This document shows, one piece after another, positions 43,919 to 54,183 of a stretch of 64,000 nt of DNA. Location of the stretch: positions 2,586,554 through 2,650,553 of the forward strand of contig JAVDKL010000001.1 of assembly GCA_030849965.1 (NCBI GenBank), written 5' to 3'. This DNA is from Schauerella fraxinea. GTDB lineage: Bacteria > Pseudomonadota > Gammaproteobacteria > Burkholderiales > Burkholderiaceae_B. Position 1 is the first letter of the stretch. Every line of letters begins with the position of its first letter. The position numbers and the translations under genes were made by a program. Under the pieces are notes generated by a model. That model did no database searches. It was not told the DNA's origin and saw nothing but the letters and a program-made list of their open reading frames with translations.

Positions 43919-45169
43919 TCAGAACGCGTGGCGCATGCCGATGCCAAACGATTGACCCTTGGCGTTATCCACGAACGCGTAATTCGTGGTGTAGGCGCCA
44001 TACGCGTACAGATCGGTGCGCTTGGACAAGGCGTGCTTGTAGCCCACCGCATACACGCTGAACGTCGAATCGCCACCGGTCAGCTTCTTGTTGTTGGCCG
44101 TGGCGCGCTGCCACGAGCCATACACTTCGTTGGCGCCAAACGGGATAGCCACACCCAACATGGTCGCGTGCGAACGGAAGCCATTGGCCAGCGCGAAATC
44201 GCCCCAACGGGCCTTGGGCTCTTCCACGCCGCCGATGCCGCCGCTATCCGGATCGAACGCCACATCGCTGCCGAACGGCATGCGGCCCAGGTTTTTCGTG
44301 CCGAGCCAACCGTCGCGCGTGTTGCTGTAAGCCGCGCTCAGGCGGAAGACTTCGAAGTCGTACATACCGCCCACCATGAACGCTTGCAAACGCGCTTCGG
44401 CCTTGCCGGGCCGGCCATCGTCACGATCGTTCGCGCCGTTGTTGCGCGGATTGAGCCGGTCGTAGGTGGCGACCATCGTGAGCGGTCCCGACGCGTACTT
44501 GAACCCAGCGGTAAACAGACGCGTGCTGTTGGCCGTCGCAAAGGCTTCGTCGCCCTCGTTCATGCCATCGTCTACTTGAAACGAGTAGCCCGTCATGAAT
44601 TCGAAGCCGTTGATATTGGGCGTGTGGTACGACACCATGTTGTCGCCGCGGACCGAGACGCCCATGACGGTATCCATACCCGACACGCCGTAAGCGGTGC
44701 CGAACGGGTCTACTACCCCCAGATACTTGTCGCCACCGTTGCCCTGACGGCCCACGCGCAACTCGCCCCAGCTCGCATTGCCCAGGCCCACCCAGGCGTC
44801 GCGACCGAACAGCCGGCCGCCCTGCCCCGATTGCCCATTCAATGTATTGAACCCGGATTCGAGTTTGAAGTTGGCATAGTTGCCATCGCCCAGGCCGTGC
44901 ACACCGCGCATGCCGAACCGCGAGCCGCTCAAGACGCCGCCGATGGCGCCAGTGCGGCTTTGGTGCACGCGACCGTTGGCCACGCGCGGATCGCTCAGGC
45001 TGGCGCGCGGCGCGTAGGTATCGAAGGACACGCGTTCGTGGCCGATGCCGGCGTCGAGAATGCCATAGAGCGTGATGGCGGATTCTTGCGCCGATGCCGT
45101 GGCGGCGCCTGCCAGGCCGGCTGCTGCCAATGCCACGCCCAGCGCGCGTTTCGTCCAGATTTTTTGCAT
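43919..45169 (-). CDS. Outer-membrane general porin (Bordetella/Burkholderia OmpC-like)
   Basis: 416 residues. The signal peptide ends at AAATASAQ, followed by the classic trimeric porin start ESAITLYGILDAGIGH. Other marks are SRFGMRGVHGLGDGNYANFKLESGFN, DAWVGLGNASWGELRVGRQ and the C-terminal GIGMRHAF, ending in Phe as outer-membrane beta-barrels do. It allows passive diffusion of small hydrophilic solutes. It stands alone, with a 326-bp upstream region shared with a divergent LysR gene. Confidence 0.95.
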   Translation of the reverse strand: MQKIWTKRALGVALAAAGLAGAATASAQESAITLYGILDAGIGHERVSFDTYAPRASLSDPRVANGRVHQSRTGAIGGVLSGSRFGMRGVHGLGDGNYANFKLESGFNTLNGQSGQGGRLFGRDAWVGLGNASWGELRVGRQGNGGDKYLGVVDPFGTAYGVSGMDTVMGVSVRGDNMVSYHTPNINGFEFMTGYSFQVDDGMNEGDEAFATANSTRLFTAGFKYASGPLTMVATYDRLNPRNNGANDRDDGRPGKAEARLQAFMVGGMYDFEVFRLSAAYSNTRDGWLGTKNLGRMPFGSDVAFDPDSGGIGGVEEPKARWGDFALANGFRSHATMLGVAIPFGANEVYGSWQRATANNKKLTGGDSTFSVYAVGYKHALSKRTDLYAYGAYTTNYAFVDNAKGQSFGIGMRHAF

Positions 45170-45495
45170 GATATCGCCCTTGATGGTGATCGAAAAAGAC
45201 TGTTGATCTCCGGCCTTGACCGGGTGAATTCAAGTCTCTTTCGCACCACCTGGGAGCGGTGACGCAGGCCCACATTCTCAGACTGATTCACGGGGGCCAG
45301 AGCCAGCCAAACGCCGCAATCAGTTGCTTTTCATCCACACCGAATCCGGTATGGATGATCGCGACGTTTGACCCGTCGCGCGCGCCACGGCCGACCGTCG
45401 GCCTTCGATCGCCTGCAGCGTTGCCGACAACCCAAGGCATACAATCAGCCTCTAATCGCCGTCCAACTCAGATCTCTGTCCAATACAGGCCACGC
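45170..45495. other. Divergent upstream region of the porin and LysR genes
   Basis: 326 bp. It must hold the porin promoter and 5' leader and the LysR promoter. The frame of the LysR gene stays open through most of it, but the residues do not resemble the family. I saw no RNA gene or clear operator. Confidence 0.45.
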
Positions 45496-46395
45496 GTGGA
45501 AGAAGTTCAACTCAACGACATTGCCGTTTTCGTCGAAGTCGCCAAGCAGGGAAATTTCAGCCATGCAGCCCAGGCGCTGGGCTTGCCGACCACGACCGTG
45601 TCCAAGCGCGTGACGGAGCTCGAGCACGCGATCGGGATGAAGTTGTTGACCCGCAGTACGCGACGGCTCACGCTCACCGAGGCCGGTACGCTGTACTTCG
45701 AGCGCTGCCGGCATATCGTCGACGAAGCGCGCGTGGCGCACGATCAATTGCTGACGATGGCGGTGCAGCCCAAGGGCCGATTGCGCATCTCGATCCCGAC
45801 CAGTCTGGCGCAATTATTTTTGCCGGCGGTTATCGGGCCGTTTACCGAGACCTACCCCGAGATCGAATGCGATCTCGACCTGAGCATGCGGCCCATCGAT
45901 CCGATCAGCAATCCGTTCGATCTGGTGTTGCGCTTCGGCCAGCAGCCCGACTCCACGCTGATCTCACGACAACTCGTGTTGATGCAGCATCACTTGTTTG
46001 CGGCGCCCGCGTATCTCGAGCGCTACGGCGAACCGCGTGTGCCGTCCGACCTCGCGCATCACGAGTGCTTGCGCCCCGATATGACCGATGCGTATTCGTA
46101 CTGGATGCTGCATTCTGGCGCGCAGGTACAGCGCGTCAAGGTGTCGGGACGCCTGGCGGCCAATAATATCGGGGTAAGCGGCCGCATTGCAGGCCAAGGC
46201 TTGGGCATCACACCGTTGCCGGTGTTTGCGGCGATGGAACGCGCCATTGCGAATGGCGGGCTCGTGCGCGTCTTGCCGGAATGGAGTTTGACGCCGATCC
46301 CGCTTTTTGCGTTGCTGCCGTCACGCACACCGCCCGCGAAAACGCGGGCCTTCCTGGATTTCATCCAGCCGCGGCTGACGGAAAGCACGGTGTAG
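45496..46395 (+). CDS. LysR-family transcriptional regulator
   Basis: 299 residues, starting with GTG (VEEVQLNDIAVFVEVAKQGNFSHAAQALGLPTTTVSKRV in spread form), which is the standard LysR N-terminus of the CrgA/AaeR-like group. The effector domain contains GRLRISIPTSLAQLFLPAVIGPF and FDLVLRFGQQPDSTLISRQL. The frame is open for 79 codons upstream, but the GTG marks where homology to the family begins. The target may be the divergent porin. Confidence 0.88.
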   Translation: MEEVQLNDIAVFVEVAKQGNFSHAAQALGLPTTTVSKRVTELEHAIGMKLLTRSTRRLTLTEAGTLYFERCRHIVDEARVAHDQLLTMAVQPKGRLRISIPTSLAQLFLPAVIGPFTETYPEIECDLDLSMRPIDPISNPFDLVLRFGQQPDSTLISRQLVLMQHHLFAAPAYLERYGEPRVPSDLAHHECLRPDMTDAYSYWMLHSGAQVQRVKVSGRLAANNIGVSGRIAGQGLGITPLPVFAAMERAIANGGLVRVLPEWSLTPIPLFALLPSRTPPAKTRAFLDFIQPRLTESTV

Positions 46396-46563
46396 CGTTA
46401 CCCCGGAGAGCCGCTCTCGCGGCGTCAAGCAGCCGATGAGGGCCAAGCACGGGGCAATGAGCGCCGATGCATTCAATACATCAATGAGATGCCATGCAGC
46501 GCGCGCCGCCCGTTAACGTCGGCGCGGCGTACACATACACCGCGCGCGATACGCTTTGAAGGA

Positions 46564-47115
46564 TCAGGGTGCGTCGTTGGTAAAGCTGCACACCGAGAAC
46601 AAAGGCGTTCCCGTTTTCGCGATCGCTTCCGAACCGCCGAGCTCCGGCAGATCGATGATCGACGCTGCTTCCACGACGTTGGCGCCCAAGCGTTGCAGCA
46701 GCTTGATCGCCGCGATCATGGTGCCGCCAGTCGCGATCAGATCGTCGACCAGCAACACACGTTGGCCCGTGCGTACCGAATCGGCATGCATCTCAACCGA
46801 CGCATTGCCGTATTCAAGCGTGTAATCCTCGGTGACCGTGCGCGAGGGCAGCTTGCCCTTCTTGCGCACCGGCACGAAGCCCAGGTTCAACTCGTACGCC
46901 AACACACTGCCGACGATGAAGCCGCGGGCGTCGACGCCCGCCACCACGTCGAGCCGTTGCCGCATATATCGATAAACGAATAGGTCGATAAGCACGCGGA
47001 AGGTGCGCGGGTCTTGCAGCACCGGCGTGATGTCGCGAAACGTGACGCCGGGTTTGGGCCAATCGGACACGCTGCGAATGGTGCGTCGAATCAGGTCGAC
47101 GTTATCGGTCTGCAT
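46564..47115 (-). CDS. apt: Adenine phosphoribosyltransferase
   Basis: 183 residues, usual length. The PRPP-binding motif is [13 protein letters not shown]; the adenine-binding and flexible-loop regions are [33 protein letters not shown] and SVEMHADSV. It salvages adenine to AMP. The ATG at 47115 gives the family N-terminus. It lies 55 bp downstream of cydC, likely with its own promoter. Confidence 0.96.
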   Translation of the reverse strand: MQTDNVDLIRRTIRSVSDWPKPGVTFRDITPVLQDPRTFRVLIDLFVYRYMRQRLDVVAGVDARGFIVGSVLAYELNLGFVPVRKKGKLPSRTVTEDYTLEYGNASVEMHADSVRTGQRVLLVDDLIATGGTMIAAIKLLQRLGANVVEAASIIDLPELGGSEAIAKTGTPLFSVCSFTNDAP

Positions 47116-47170
47116 GAAAATGCGGCCTGGGGAGAATGAAGCAGGGGCAACTATAACCGCGCCGCCGCGC

Positions 47171-48841
47171 TTAGACCAGATTTCCGTCCACCAATCGCAA
47201 CACCCTGTGCACGGCGCCCGGCGGCAGAGCGGCATGGGTGGCCAATATGACAGTGCGACCGCTTGCGGCTGTCGCCAGATCGGCGAGAAAGGCCTGCTCG
47301 GTGGCGTGGTCCAACCCCACCGTCGGTTCGTCCAAGACCAACACAGGCGCCGGCGACAGCAGCGCACGCGCGAGACACAACCGGCGCGCCTGCCCCGCCG
47401 AAAGCGACCCCCCCGATTCATCGGTCCAGGTATCCAGCCCCTGCGCAAGGGTGCGCACGAAATCGCCCAATCGGGCTGCATCGAGCACCCGCCACAGATC
47501 TGCTTCCTGCGCCGCGCCATTGCCCACCAACAGATTGGTGCGCAAGGTGCCCAAGAAGATCGGCGCATCCTGCGTGAGCAACGCAAACCGCCGATGTACG
47601 TCTGCCTGTGCACTGTCGCGCAAGTCGCGGCCCGCGAAACGCACGGCGCCTGCCGTGGGATCTTCCAGGCGCATCAACAGATTGAGCAACGTCGATTTGC
47701 CGGAACCACTTGCGCCCCGCAGCGCAACCCGTTCACCGGCATCGATCTGCAGCGACACCTGGCGCAGCACCGTCTGGGGTGGCAGCGATCCGCGCGCCGG
47801 ATAGGCGTAATCGACACCCTCGAGCACGATGGCGCCCTGCGCCGGGAGCGCATGAGGCTGTGCGGGATCGAGCGGATCGTCGCCGGCCTGCAGCACAGCG
47901 TCGATGCGTTCGGCCGCGGCACGCGCAGCGCCCAGTCGCGCGGCCCCGCGCACCACCGCGCCCACCGATTCAAAATACGCCATCGTGGCCAACAACAAGC
48001 CGGCCATCAGCGCGCCGCTCAATGTGCCGTCACGCACGGCATCGATTCCCGCGATCAGCACGGCCAGCGCGGCGGCGCCCGCCACCAGGTGGGCCACTGC
48101 TTGGCCATTGACGGCCAGGCCTGCCAATCGCCTGCGTGCCGTGGCGGCCTGCGCGCACTGCGCCGCAAATCTGGCTTGCGTGTGGCTCAGTGCACCTAAT
48201 CCCAGCAAAGCGTCGTGCCCTTCCACCAGATCGAGCACTTCCGTACGCAATGCACCCGCCTGGGCTTGCGCGTCGCGGCCGGGTCGGCGCGACGCCGCAA
48301 CGAGCACGATCGGCGTACCCAGCACGACCATCAGCGCCAAGCCGGCAAACACCGGCGCGGCCGCTGGGGTCCAGGCGTACAGCACCGCGGTCACGACCGC
48401 CCCCGACAGCAGCGCGGTAACCAACGGCACGGCGACAAACAAGAACACCGCATCGAGCGCGTCCACGTCGCCCGTCAGGCGCGCAACCAGATCGCCACCG
48501 CGAAAGGTGGCAAGTTTGCGCGGCGAACGCTGCAACGCATTGTCGAACACGCGTTGACGCAAATCGGCCAGCAGCCGCAGGGTGGCGGCATGGCCCACCA
48601 GCCGTTCCGCGTAACGCGCGCCGATACGCACGAACGACAGCATCCGCACCAGGGCCGACGGCACGAAGAGGTTGAACGTAGACAACGCGCCCGCCAACGC
48701 GGCCCCCGTCAGGAACCAACCCGATACCCCCAGCAAGCCCACGCCAGCAGCCACGGCAATCAATGCCAGACACACGGTGCCGGCCAGGCGCCCGGCGCGC
48801 TCGGCATACAACGGCAACAACCAGCGCCACACCGTATTCAT
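47171..48841 (-). CDS. cydC: CydC, thiol-reductant ABC exporter subunit
   Basis: 556 residues: six membrane helices in the first ~300 residues, then an ABC domain with Walker [10 protein letters not shown], signature LSAGQARR and Walker B VLVLDEP. With CydD it exports glutathione/cysteine to the periplasm, needed for cytochrome bd assembly. The ATG at 48841 overlaps the cydD stop (ATGA). Confidence 0.95.
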   Translation of the reverse strand: MNTVWRWLLPLYAERAGRLAGTVCLALIAVAAGVGLLGVSGWFLTGAALAGALSTFNLFVPSALVRMLSFVRIGARYAERLVGHAATLRLLADLRQRVFDNALQRSPRKLATFRGGDLVARLTGDVDALDAVFLFVAVPLVTALLSGAVVTAVLYAWTPAAAPVFAGLALMVVLGTPIVLVAASRRPGRDAQAQAGALRTEVLDLVEGHDALLGLGALSHTQARFAAQCAQAATARRRLAGLAVNGQAVAHLVAGAAALAVLIAGIDAVRDGTLSGALMAGLLLATMAYFESVGAVVRGAARLGAARAAAERIDAVLQAGDDPLDPAQPHALPAQGAIVLEGVDYAYPARGSLPPQTVLRQVSLQIDAGERVALRGASGSGKSTLLNLLMRLEDPTAGAVRFAGRDLRDSAQADVHRRFALLTQDAPIFLGTLRTNLLVGNGAAQEADLWRVLDAARLGDFVRTLAQGLDTWTDESGGSLSAGQARRLCLARALLSPAPVLVLDEPTVGLDHATEQAFLADLATAASGRTVILATHAALPPGAVHRVLRLVDGNLV

Positions 48842-50676
48842 ACGTGCTCCTTGGGCTCGCGCAGGGCAGCCTCGCCACACGGCACGATCTGGCCGGCCGC
48901 CAGCGTGACGGTCTGATGCAAGCGAGCGGCAATGGCGGCATCATGCGTGGCCAACACCACCGTGCGGTGGGCGGCAAACTGCAATAAGTTCTCGATCACG
49001 CGCGCCGCCGTCTGGGCGTCCAGATGGGCGGTGGGTTCGTCGAGAAGAATCAAAGCGGGGTCGCGCAGATAAAGTCGCGCCAGCGCAATCCGTTGCGCCT
49101 GACCGCCCGACACGCCGCGCGACCGCGCGTCGAGCACCGTGTTCAAGCCATCGGGCAAGTGCCGTGCGAAGTCGGTCACACAGGCCAGATCCGCGGCGCG
49201 TTGCACTTGTGCATCGGTGGCATCGGGCACACCTACGCGAATGTTTTCGGCAATCGAACCTGCGAGCAAAAAGGGCTTCTGACCGATCCAGGCCACCCGC
49301 GCCCGCAGCGCGCGCTCGTCCCAATCGCTCAGTGCCACGTCATCCAGCCGCACACTGCCATCATCGGTGCGCAGCCGCGCCAGCACGTCGAGCAGGGTGG
49401 ACTTGCCGGCGCCACTTGCTCCCATCAACGCCACATGCTCGCCGGGCGCGACGCTCCAGGCAAGGTCGCACAGCACCGGCGCGGCGCCAGGTGCGTGCGC
49501 CACGCGAAGGCCCTCGATCAACACGGCGGCGCCGCGCGCGGTCAGGGTCGGGCACACGCCATCGTGCTGAACCCGATCTTGCGCCGGCAATCCCTCAAAC
49601 ATCACGTCGAGTTGCGCGACCGCCGCGCGCGCTGCCGCGCGATCGTGATAATTCGCGGCAAACTGCCGCAGCGGCGCATAGACTTCGGGCGCCATGAACA
49701 AGCAAAACATGCCGATGCTCAAGGTGAGCGGCGTGCTGCGCAGGTCGAGAAATCCCAGATAACTCAAGCCGAAGTAAACGGCCACGCCTGCCACACCCAG
49801 CGCCGCGAAAAACTCCAGCACAGCCGAAGATAGAAAGGCAATGCGCAACACCGTCATGGTGCGTTCGCGCAGCGCACTGCTGGCTGCCGCAACGGCCTGG
49901 CTCTCAGCTTGCGCACGACCAAACAATTTAAGCGTGGCCGCACCGCGCAGCCGATCGGCAAAAAACCCGGTCAACCGCGACATCGCACGTTGATGACGGC
50001 GGCTGGCCGCTTCGGCACCCCACCCCACCAACGCCATGAATACAGGGATCAGCGGCGCGGTCACCAGCAATACCAATGCGGCCACGATATCGGCGGGCAT
50101 GAGCACCACCGAAAAGGCAATGGGCAATACGGTCGCGGCAATCATCGACGGCAGGTAGCGCGCAAAGTAGCCTTCGACGGCATCGACTTGATCGACCAAT
50201 GCGCCGGCCAGCTCACCCGAGCGGCGGGCCCGCGACCAACCCGGCCCAAGCGCGGCCAACCGTTCAAACAGTGCTGTTCGAATGTCGTACTTGATGGTCT
50301 CGGCGGCGCGCGTGCCCGCCCGCTCGCCCGCCCAGTTCAATAGCGTACGCAGCGCCCACAATGCGGCTACCGCGCCCACTCCGTGCCATTCATCGGCAAG
50401 CCATGCCCCGTGCGTGACCACACGATCGATCACCCCAGCCAACAGCCACGCCTGCACCACCAGCGCGATACCCGCCACCAAAGGCAATGCCGTCGCCAAC
50501 AGCAGCGCCCGGCGTGCCAAACGCGCATGACCCGACAGCCAACGCATGTGTGCTCGCGTGCGCGCACCCTCGCCCGAATCGGCTGCGGGCGCGGCCGTCT
50601 CAACAGGTGCGGCGCGCTTGCCGGCGGGCGCAAGGCGCGCAGGCAAGACGGCGGTGCGAGTCGCGGCGAGCCTCAT
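48838..50676 (-). CDS. cydD: CydD, thiol-reductant ABC exporter subunit
   Basis: 612 residues, slightly longer than the ~590 of E. coli. The N-terminal ~43 residues are Ala/Arg-rich and may be an extension; a second ATG at 50547 (MRWLSGHARLARR) is an alternative start. The transmembrane region is followed by an ABC domain with Walker A GASGAGKST, signature GVSGGQAQR and Walker B ILLDEPTAHLD. It forms a heterodimer with CydC. It starts 5 bp after the cydX stop. Confidence 0.93.
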   Translation of the reverse strand: MRLAATRTAVLPARLAPAGKRAAPVETAAPAADSGEGARTRAHMRWLSGHARLARRALLLATALPLVAGIALVVQAWLLAGVIDRVVTHGAWLADEWHGVGAVAALWALRTLLNWAGERAGTRAAETIKYDIRTALFERLAALGPGWSRARRSGELAGALVDQVDAVEGYFARYLPSMIAATVLPIAFSVVLMPADIVAALVLLVTAPLIPVFMALVGWGAEAASRRHQRAMSRLTGFFADRLRGAATLKLFGRAQAESQAVAAASSALRERTMTVLRIAFLSSAVLEFFAALGVAGVAVYFGLSYLGFLDLRSTPLTLSIGMFCLFMAPEVYAPLRQFAANYHDRAAARAAVAQLDVMFEGLPAQDRVQHDGVCPTLTARGAAVLIEGLRVAHAPGAAPVLCDLAWSVAPGEHVALMGASGAGKSTLLDVLARLRTDDGSVRLDDVALSDWDERALRARVAWIGQKPFLLAGSIAENIRVGVPDATDAQVQRAADLACVTDFARHLPDGLNTVLDARSRGVSGGQAQRIALARLYLRDPALILLDEPTAHLDAQTAARVIENLLQFAAHRTVVLATHDAAIAARLHQTVTLAAGQIVPCGEAALREPKEHV

Positions 50677-50681
50677 TCGAT

Positions 50682-50822
50682 TTACTCGTCACCCGGCGAC
50701 ATCGGGTCGACGGGACGGAAGGGATCATGCGAATGCCCTTCGCGCAACTCGAACCACATGGCATTGAGAATGCCGAATGCGCAGGCCAGGCTCAAGCCCA
50801 GAATCCAAGAGAAATACCACAT
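50682..50822 (-). CDS. cydX: CydX, small subunit of cytochrome bd
   Basis: 46 residues: MWYFSWILGLSLACAFGIL, then NAMWFELREGHSHD and a short acidic tail. The single membrane helix with the MWYFSWILG start is diagnostic of CydX/YbgT. A perfect AGGAGG lies 8 nt before the ATG. It sits between cydB and cydD, the expected place, and is needed for oxidase stability and activity. Confidence 0.95.
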   Translation of the reverse strand: MWYFSWILGLSLACAFGILNAMWFELREGHSHDPFRPVDPMSPGDE

Positions 50823-50838
50823 GGCGCATGCCTCCTAA

Positions 50839-51993
50839 TCAGTATGCGTGGGGACTGTCGTCCACCGTAGATTGATTGACCTCGCCGCGCATGACGCGAT
50901 ACACCCACGCGGTATAGACCGTGATGATGGGCAGGAAGAAACACACCGCGAGCAACATGATCCACAACGTCATCAAACTCGACGACGCATCCCATACGGT
51001 CAAGCCTGCACGCGGCTCGAACGACGACGGCATGATGAAGGGGAACATCGCAAAACCTACCGTGGCGATCACGCCGCCGATCGATACGGCCGACGCCAGG
51101 AACGCCGTGACCCGGGCGCGCGCCGCCAGCAGCACCGCCGCCAGCAAGGCGCCCGCGACGCCGGCGATCGGGCCCAGCCACATGGCCGGATAGGTGCTGA
51201 AATTGGTCATCCAGGCGCCCGCGCCAACCTCAACCGTTTTGAGCATGGGATTCGACGGGCCGTGCGGATCGATCGCGCTGGTGATGACGTGACCGTCGAT
51301 ACCTTGCGCCACCCACACGCCGCCCAGCGCGAACAATGTCGCGGTCAATACCGCGAAGAGCATTCCCCAGCCGCGCGCCCGCGAGGCGATCGGTTCGCCC
51401 GTGCGCCACGCCAACAACACCGCGCCGTGCATCGCGACCATCACGACCGACAGCACGCCCGCAAACAGCGTGAACGGCGTGAAGAGGCTGAAGAAACTGC
51501 CGTGCCACATCGGGCGCAAGCTATTGGCATCCATGCCGATCGGTGTGCCGCCGATCAGATTACCCATCGCCACCCCGAAGACGAGCGCGGCCACCACGCC
51601 CGAGAAGCACAGCACGCCATCCCAGGTGCGGCGCCAGGTGGGATCCGTCAGCTTGCTGCGGTACTTGAAGCCCACCGGACGCAAGATCAACGCGACCAGC
51701 ACAAGCATCATCGCCAGGTAGAACGCTGAAAACGATGCCGCGTAGATCAATGGCCAGGCGGCAAACAACGCGCCACCCGCAGTAATGAGCCACACCTGAT
51801 TGCCTTCCCAGACAGGACCCACCACGTTGAGCAGAATACGGCGCTCGCCATCGTTGCGGCCCAGCACCGGCAGCAACGCCGCCACGCCCAGATCGAAGCC
51901 GTCCATGACGGCAAAGCCGATCAGCAGCACGCCCATCAGGGCCCACCAGATGACACGCAAGGTGCCGTAGTCGAAAGGGATAAGTTGTTCCAT
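50839..51993 (-). CDS. cydB: Cytochrome bd ubiquinol oxidase subunit II
   Basis: 384 residues with about eight or nine membrane helices. The opening is MEQLIPFDYGTLRVIWWALMG, then VMDGFDLGVAALLP, VVGPVWEGNQVWLITAGGALFAAWP and, near the end, the SSLMTLWIMLLAVCFFLPIITVYTAWVYRVMRG region, all typical of CydB. It pairs with CydA; the cydX ATG is 16 bp beyond its stop. Confidence 0.96.
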   Translation of the reverse strand: MEQLIPFDYGTLRVIWWALMGVLLIGFAVMDGFDLGVAALLPVLGRNDGERRILLNVVGPVWEGNQVWLITAGGALFAAWPLIYAASFSAFYLAMMLVLVALILRPVGFKYRSKLTDPTWRRTWDGVLCFSGVVAALVFGVAMGNLIGGTPIGMDANSLRPMWHGSFFSLFTPFTLFAGVLSVVMVAMHGAVLLAWRTGEPIASRARGWGMLFAVLTATLFALGGVWVAQGIDGHVITSAIDPHGPSNPMLKTVEVGAGAWMTNFSTYPAMWLGPIAGVAGALLAAVLLAARARVTAFLASAVSIGGVIATVGFAMFPFIMPSSFEPRAGLTVWDASSSLMTLWIMLLAVCFFLPIITVYTAWVYRVMRGEVNQSTVDDSPHAY

Positions 51994-52005
51994 TGTTCTT
52001 CTCGA

Positions 52006-53583
52006 TCAGGATGCGGCGAGCGCGGCGCGCACGGGGTCGCGGTCGTCGGGTCGGGCGGCGCCGGCGTCGATCTTCGGCCCGGCCTTGATGGCCTTCAGGA
52101 GAATCCGCGTGCCGATGATGAACAGCACCGTATAGAGCACCAGGAAGATGCTCAGGCTGATCACGAGATCGGTGAACGACAGGCCCGATGCGGCGTAATA
52201 CGTGGGCAGCACACCCTCGATCACCCACGGCTGGCGGCCGGCTTCGGCCACGAACCAACCGCTTTCAATGGCGATCCACGGCAGCGGCAAGCTCCACACG
52301 GCGATCTTGAGCAGGCGCGGATGCCCTTCGAGTCGGCCGCGCGAGGCCAGCCAGAACGCCACGCCGAAGAACAGGATCAGGTACATGCCCACCGCGACCA
52401 TGATGCGGAATGCCCAGAACAGCGGCCCCACGCTGGGCACGGTGTCCCATGCCGCCTTCTCGATATCGGCTTGCGTCGCCTGCGTAATATCCTCGTGGTA
52501 ACGCTTGAGCAGCAAGCCATAGCCCAGGTGCGGCCAGGTTTTATCGAAGATGGCGCGCGCATCGCTATCGGCCGGGTCGGCGCGGATGCGCTGCAATGCC
52601 GAGTACGCCGTGATGCCGTCGCGAATGCGATCCTCAGCGCGGTCGACGAGATCGTGAATGCCCAGCAACGGCGTGGTCAGCGAGCGCGTGCCGATCAACC
52701 CCATCACGTAGGGAATCTCGACCGCGAAGTCGTTGTCGCGCTTCTCTTGGTTGGGAATCGCGAAGAGGTTGAAGGCAGCGGGTGCGGGTTCGGTGTGCCA
52801 CATCGACTCCATGGCCGCGATCTTCATCTTCTGATGTTCGGTATTGAGGTAACCGCTTTCGTCACCCAGCACGACCACCGACAACGCGCCTGCCAAGCCG
52901 AAGCTGGCTGCCACGACCATGGAGCGCTTGGCCAGATCGATATGACGGCCACGCAGCAGATACCAGGCGCTGACCGACATCACGAACATGGCGCCCGCCA
53001 CATAGCCTGCGCTCACGGTATGCACAAACTTGGCTTGCGCGACGGGATTGAACACGACCGCGGCAAAATCCGTCATCTCCATGCGCATCGTGTCGGGATT
53101 GAACACGGCGCCCACCGGATTTTGCATCCAGCCGTTGGCGATCAAAATCCACAGCGCCGAGAAGTTGGTGCCGAACGCCACCAACCAGGTCACGGTGAGG
53201 TGACCGATCTTCGACAAGCGATTCCAGCCGAAGAAAAACAAGCCGACGAACGTGGCTTCCAGGAAGAACGCCATCAGGCCTTCCAGCGCCAGCGGCGCGC
53301 CAAACACATCGCCCACGTAGTGACTGTAGTAGGACCAGTTCATGCCGAACTGGAACTCCATCACGATGCCGGTGCCGACACCGAGCGCGAAGTTGATGCC
53401 GAACAGCGTGCCCCAGAACATCGTCATCGTCTTCCAGATCTTGCGACCCGTCATGACGTACACACTTTCCATGATGGCCAGCATGAACGACAGCCCCAGC
53501 GTGAGGGGCACGAAGATGAAGTGATACATCGCCGTCGCGGCGAATTGCAGCCGCGACAAATTGACGACGTCAAAGTCGATCAT
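52006..53583 (-). CDS. cydA: Cytochrome bd ubiquinol oxidase subunit I
   Basis: 525 residues. The haem-ligand histidine near the N-terminus is His21 (TAMYHFIFVPLTLGL). Other CydA blocks include GIVMEFQFGMNWSYYSHYVGDVFGAPLALEGLMAFFLE and KFVHTVSAGYVAG. Its length and the segment between about residues 240 and 380 indicate the long Q-loop (E. coli-like) type. It oxidises ubiquinol and reduces oxygen with high affinity. The ATG overlaps the upstream regulator's stop by four bases. Confidence 0.96.
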   Translation of the reverse strand: MIDFDVVNLSRLQFAATAMYHFIFVPLTLGLSFMLAIMESVYVMTGRKIWKTMTMFWGTLFGINFALGVGTGIVMEFQFGMNWSYYSHYVGDVFGAPLALEGLMAFFLEATFVGLFFFGWNRLSKIGHLTVTWLVAFGTNFSALWILIANGWMQNPVGAVFNPDTMRMEMTDFAAVVFNPVAQAKFVHTVSAGYVAGAMFVMSVSAWYLLRGRHIDLAKRSMVVAASFGLAGALSVVVLGDESGYLNTEHQKMKIAAMESMWHTEPAPAAFNLFAIPNQEKRDNDFAVEIPYVMGLIGTRSLTTPLLGIHDLVDRAEDRIRDGITAYSALQRIRADPADSDARAIFDKTWPHLGYGLLLKRYHEDITQATQADIEKAAWDTVPSVGPLFWAFRIMVAVGMYLILFFGVAFWLASRGRLEGHPRLLKIAVWSLPLPWIAIESGWFVAEAGRQPWVIEGVLPTYYAASGLSFTDLVISLSIFLVLYTVLFIIGTRILLKAIKAGPKIDAGAARPDDRDPVRAALAAS

Positions 53584-54155
53584 GGTTTTTCCTTGTTATG
53601 CGCGGCACTGCGGCCGGCGCCTCCGAGCTTGCCTGCGAAGCCCAATACTTTCTGTACGCGCGATCCCAACTTCATCAGCCCCTGCAGCGTTTCCGGCGGC
53701 AGGCGCTGAATTTCGTCGAACCAGCCCGTCGACAACTCGATCAGTTCCAACATGTCCTGCATGCGCTGCTGCGCATACGCTTCCTTGGGACCGGCGGGCG
53801 CCTCGAGCAGGTTTTCGCGCAAGAGCGTGAGCGTGGGATCGATCTCGCGCTTGCGCTTCTCTTCCATCAACGTGCGAAAGATCTCCCAAACGTCCTTGGG
53901 CGTTTCGAAGTAATCGCGCCGATCGCCTACCTGGTGCCCCATCCGCACCAGACGCCAGGACTGCAATTCCTTCAGGCCCATGCTCACGTTCGAACGCGAA
54001 AACCCGAGGGCTTCCGAAATATCGTCGGCGTGCAGCGGCTGCTCGGAGATGAAGAGCAAGGCGTAAATCTGACCGACGGTGCGATTGACGCCCCATCGGC
54101 TGCCCATCTCGCCGAAGTGCAAGATGAACCGTTCGTTTTGGGGCGTAAGGGGCAT
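53580..54155 (-). CDS. GbsR/MarR-family regulator of the cyd operon
   Basis: 191 residues. The winged helix core is VNRTVGQIYALLFISEQPLHADDISEALGFSRSNVSMGLKELQSWRLVRMGHQVGDRRDYF in spread form, the GbsR type; the C-terminal part is helical (PKEAYAQQRMQDMLELIELSTGWFDEIQ). The ATG at 54155 gives the family N-terminus (MPLTPQNERFILHFGEMG). It is the first gene of the cyd operon, overlapping cydA, and is preceded by a 20-bp palindrome. It therefore probably represses the operon and itself. The signal is unknown. Confidence 0.9.
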   Translation of the reverse strand: MPLTPQNERFILHFGEMGSRWGVNRTVGQIYALLFISEQPLHADDISEALGFSRSNVSMGLKELQSWRLVRMGHQVGDRRDYFETPKDVWEIFRTLMEEKRKREIDPTLTLLRENLLEAPAGPKEAYAQQRMQDMLELIELSTGWFDEIQRLPPETLQGLMKLGSRVQKVLGFAGKLGGAGRSAAHNKEKP

Positions 54156-54183
54156 GTGAGGGGCGTCCGGCAGGTGCTGCGTT

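Noticed and set aside
43913-45262. Plus-strand open frame opposite the porin gene
   Set aside because: The minus strand encodes an unmistakable porin with signal peptide and terminal Phe; the plus frame is a shadow.
45259-45495. 79-codon upstream extension of the LysR gene
   Set aside because: LysR homology begins at the GTG at 45496, and the upstream residues do not resemble the family.
47116-47613. Upstream extension of apt into the cydC region
   Set aside because: The extra residues are a frame-shifted shadow of CydC; apt begins at the ATG at 47115 with the family N-terminus.
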